Below, in pieces: positions 6,213 through 7,266 of a DNA stretch of 7,266 bases. The stretch is from the NCBI GenBank assembly GCA_964497095.1, contig CAZCCL010000130.1:1-7266 (forward strand), written 5' to 3'. Origin of the DNA: CAVPLM01 sp964497095 (lineage in GTDB: Bacteria > Actinomycetota > Thermoleophilia > RBG-16-64-13). Both the position numbers and the translations under genes were made by a program. The notes under the pieces were generated by a model that worked only from the letters and a program-made list of their open reading frames with translations, was not told the origin of the DNA and did no database searches. Within the stretch, counting starts at the first letter, position 1. Each line of letters starts with the position of its first letter.

Positions 6213-6219
6213 AAAGGAG
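6213..6219 (+). promoter_or_regulatory. Ribosome binding site of the amidohydrolase
   Basis: AAAGGAG lies eight bases before ATG 6228 and immediately after the intergenic hairpin. Confidence 0.8.
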
Positions 6220-6227
6220 CTTATCGC

Positions 6228-7229
6228 ATGAAGACCATCGACCTCGAGAACCATTTCAGCACCGACATGTGGGTGGAAGCCCTGCGCACGAACAAGGGCT
6301 ATCCCCGGATAGATCCCGCGAGAGGTCTCGGCTTTGCTGCCGACGCTTGGCTGCCCATGTCGGACACCGGGGCCAAATTAGCCGATATGGGTGAAGGCCG
6401 AATCAAGCTCATGGACGAAGCTGGAGTAGATTGCGCCGTCCTGTCCCTGACCTCTCCCGGCGCGGAGCAGTTCGATGTAGAGGTCGGGAAGAGGGTCGCC
6501 GAGAACGCCAATGACATCCTCGCCGCGCTGATCAAGCAGTACCCGGACCGGTTCGGTGGATTGGCCTCCTTGGCCCCGAAGGACCCGGACTGGTCGGTCC
6601 AAGAGTTGGAGCGGTGCATCAAGGAGCTGGGCTTCTCCGGCTGGGAGACCCACTCGAACTTCGGCGATTCGCACCTCGACGAGGAGAAGTACTGGCCCCT
6701 GCTGGCCAAAGCTCAGGAACTGGACATCCCCATCTACCTGCATCCGGCCGTACCCATGATCCCCGAACTGCGTGAGTTCGGCATGGTGCTCGGCGGCCCC
6801 ACCTTCGGCTTCGGCGTCGAAGTCATGTATACGTTCATGCGCATGATCGTCCGCGGGGTGTTCGACCGGTTCCCGGATCTCAAGATCATCATGGGTCACT
6901 ACGGTGAGGCCCTGCCTTTCCTGGTCGACCGGGTCGATCGGGCCTACATGCAGAAGCATGAGATCCCCAATCCCGAGGTCGGTCCGGGGAGCAAGGAGTG
7001 GGCCGGTCACTACGTCAAGAAGAACTTGTGGGTGACGACGAGCGGCAACTACCTGCCGGCGGCGTATGTCTGCACCCGGGATGGGCTGGGTCTGGACAGG
7101 ATCCTGCTGGGCACCGATTATCCCTACGAGGATATGACCGACTGCATGGACTTCTTGAGAAGTCTGCCCCTGAGCGAGGACGAGAAGACCAAGCTCTACG
7201 AGGCCAACGCCCGAGCTCTCGGGTTCTAG
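6228..7229 (+). CDS. Amidohydrolase family 2 (ACMSD-like) metal-dependent decarboxylase, related to gamma-resorcylate/dihydroxybenzoate decarboxylases
   Basis: A 333-residue protein of the amidohydrolase decarboxylase family, about the usual length. Metal ligands can be placed as Glu7 and His9 (LENHF), His172 (IYLHP), His224 (GHYGEALPF) and Asp297 (LGTDYPYED). Further hallmarks are GPTFGFGVEVMYTFMR (190-205), the RGVFDRFPDLKIIMGH block ending at His224, Glu227, and TTSGN (270-274). These follow gamma-resorcylate decarboxylase closely as I recall it. The family removes the carboxylate from ortho-hydroxylated aromatic acids using Zn or Mn in the cytoplasm; some members are hydrolases instead. 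With a transhydroxylase-like gene nearby, decarboxylation of a di- or trihydroxybenzoate is a reasonable guess, but the substrate cannot be read from the sequence. It lies after the binding-protein gene and an intergenic hairpin, with its own strong ribosome binding site, and is followed by a terminator-like palindrome. Confidence 0.9.
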   Translation: MKTIDLENHFSTDMWVEALRTNKGYPRIDPARGLGFAADAWLPMSDTGAKLADMGEGRIKLMDEAGVDCAVLSLTSPGAEQFDVEVGKRVAENANDILAALIKQYPDRFGGLASLAPKDPDWSVQELERCIKELGFSGWETHSNFGDSHLDEEKYWPLLAKAQELDIPIYLHPAVPMIPELREFGMVLGGPTFGFGVEVMYTFMRMIVRGVFDRFPDLKIIMGHYGEALPFLVDRVDRAYMQKHEIPNPEVGPGSKEWAGHYVKKNLWVTTSGNYLPAAYVCTRDGLGLDRILLGTDYPYEDMTDCMDFLRSLPLSEDEKTKLYEANARALGF

Positions 7230-7245
7230 GTGTTTTCATGGGGGC

Positions 7246-7266
7246 GGGCCCGCGCCGCGCGGGCCC
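7246..7266 (+). terminator. Terminator-like GC hairpin after the amidohydrolase, at the window edge
   Basis: GGGCCCGCG (7246-7254) and CGCGGGCCC (7258-7266) form a perfect 9-base-pair stem with loop CCG, 16 bases after the stop codon. Whether a T-run follows cannot be seen. Confidence 0.55.

Overview
The window looks like a catabolic and uptake locus for hydroxylated aromatic compounds in a high-GC bacterium, most likely an actinobacterium-like Gram-positive. The evidence for the host is indirect. The base composition is GC-rich, GTG starts are frequent, and two lipoproteins carry long Ser/Thr-rich linkers after the lipobox, a style common in Actinobacteriota. There is no rRNA, tRNA, CRISPR array, transposase or other mobile-element signature.

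Layout. Positions 1-2605 hold a two-gene minus-strand unit. A metallo-beta-lactamase-fold hydrolase (2605 to 1802) is followed after 28 bases by a molybdopterin oxidoreductase (1773 to beyond the left edge). The oxidoreductase resembles the large subunit of pyrogallol-phloroglucinol transhydroxylase. A gene-free stretch (2606-2942) separates this unit from plus-strand genes: a Sec-type lipoprotein of unknown function (2943-3674), a TetR-family regulator (3803-4486), a Tat-exported substrate-binding lipoprotein of the branched-chain amino acid/aromatic type (4673-6115), and an ACMSD/gamma-resorcylate-decarboxylase-like amidohydrolase (6228-7229). A GC-rich hairpin closes the window.

How the genes may work together (inference). 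The binding protein would capture a hydroxylated aromatic acid. The amidohydrolase would remove the carboxylate from an ortho-hydroxylated benzoate, for example a trihydroxybenzoate giving pyrogallol. The molybdenum enzyme would rearrange the hydroxyl pattern, for example pyrogallol to phloroglucinol. The metallo-hydrolase might act on a later lactone or ring-cleavage product. Related AGAA...TTCT palindromes lie in the three intergenic regions before the lipoprotein/hydrolase pair, the TetR gene and the binding-protein gene. This suggests one local TetR regulon. The transporter permeases and ATPases and the iron-sulfur small subunit of the transhydroxylase are not in the window. The small subunit would be expected just past the left edge.
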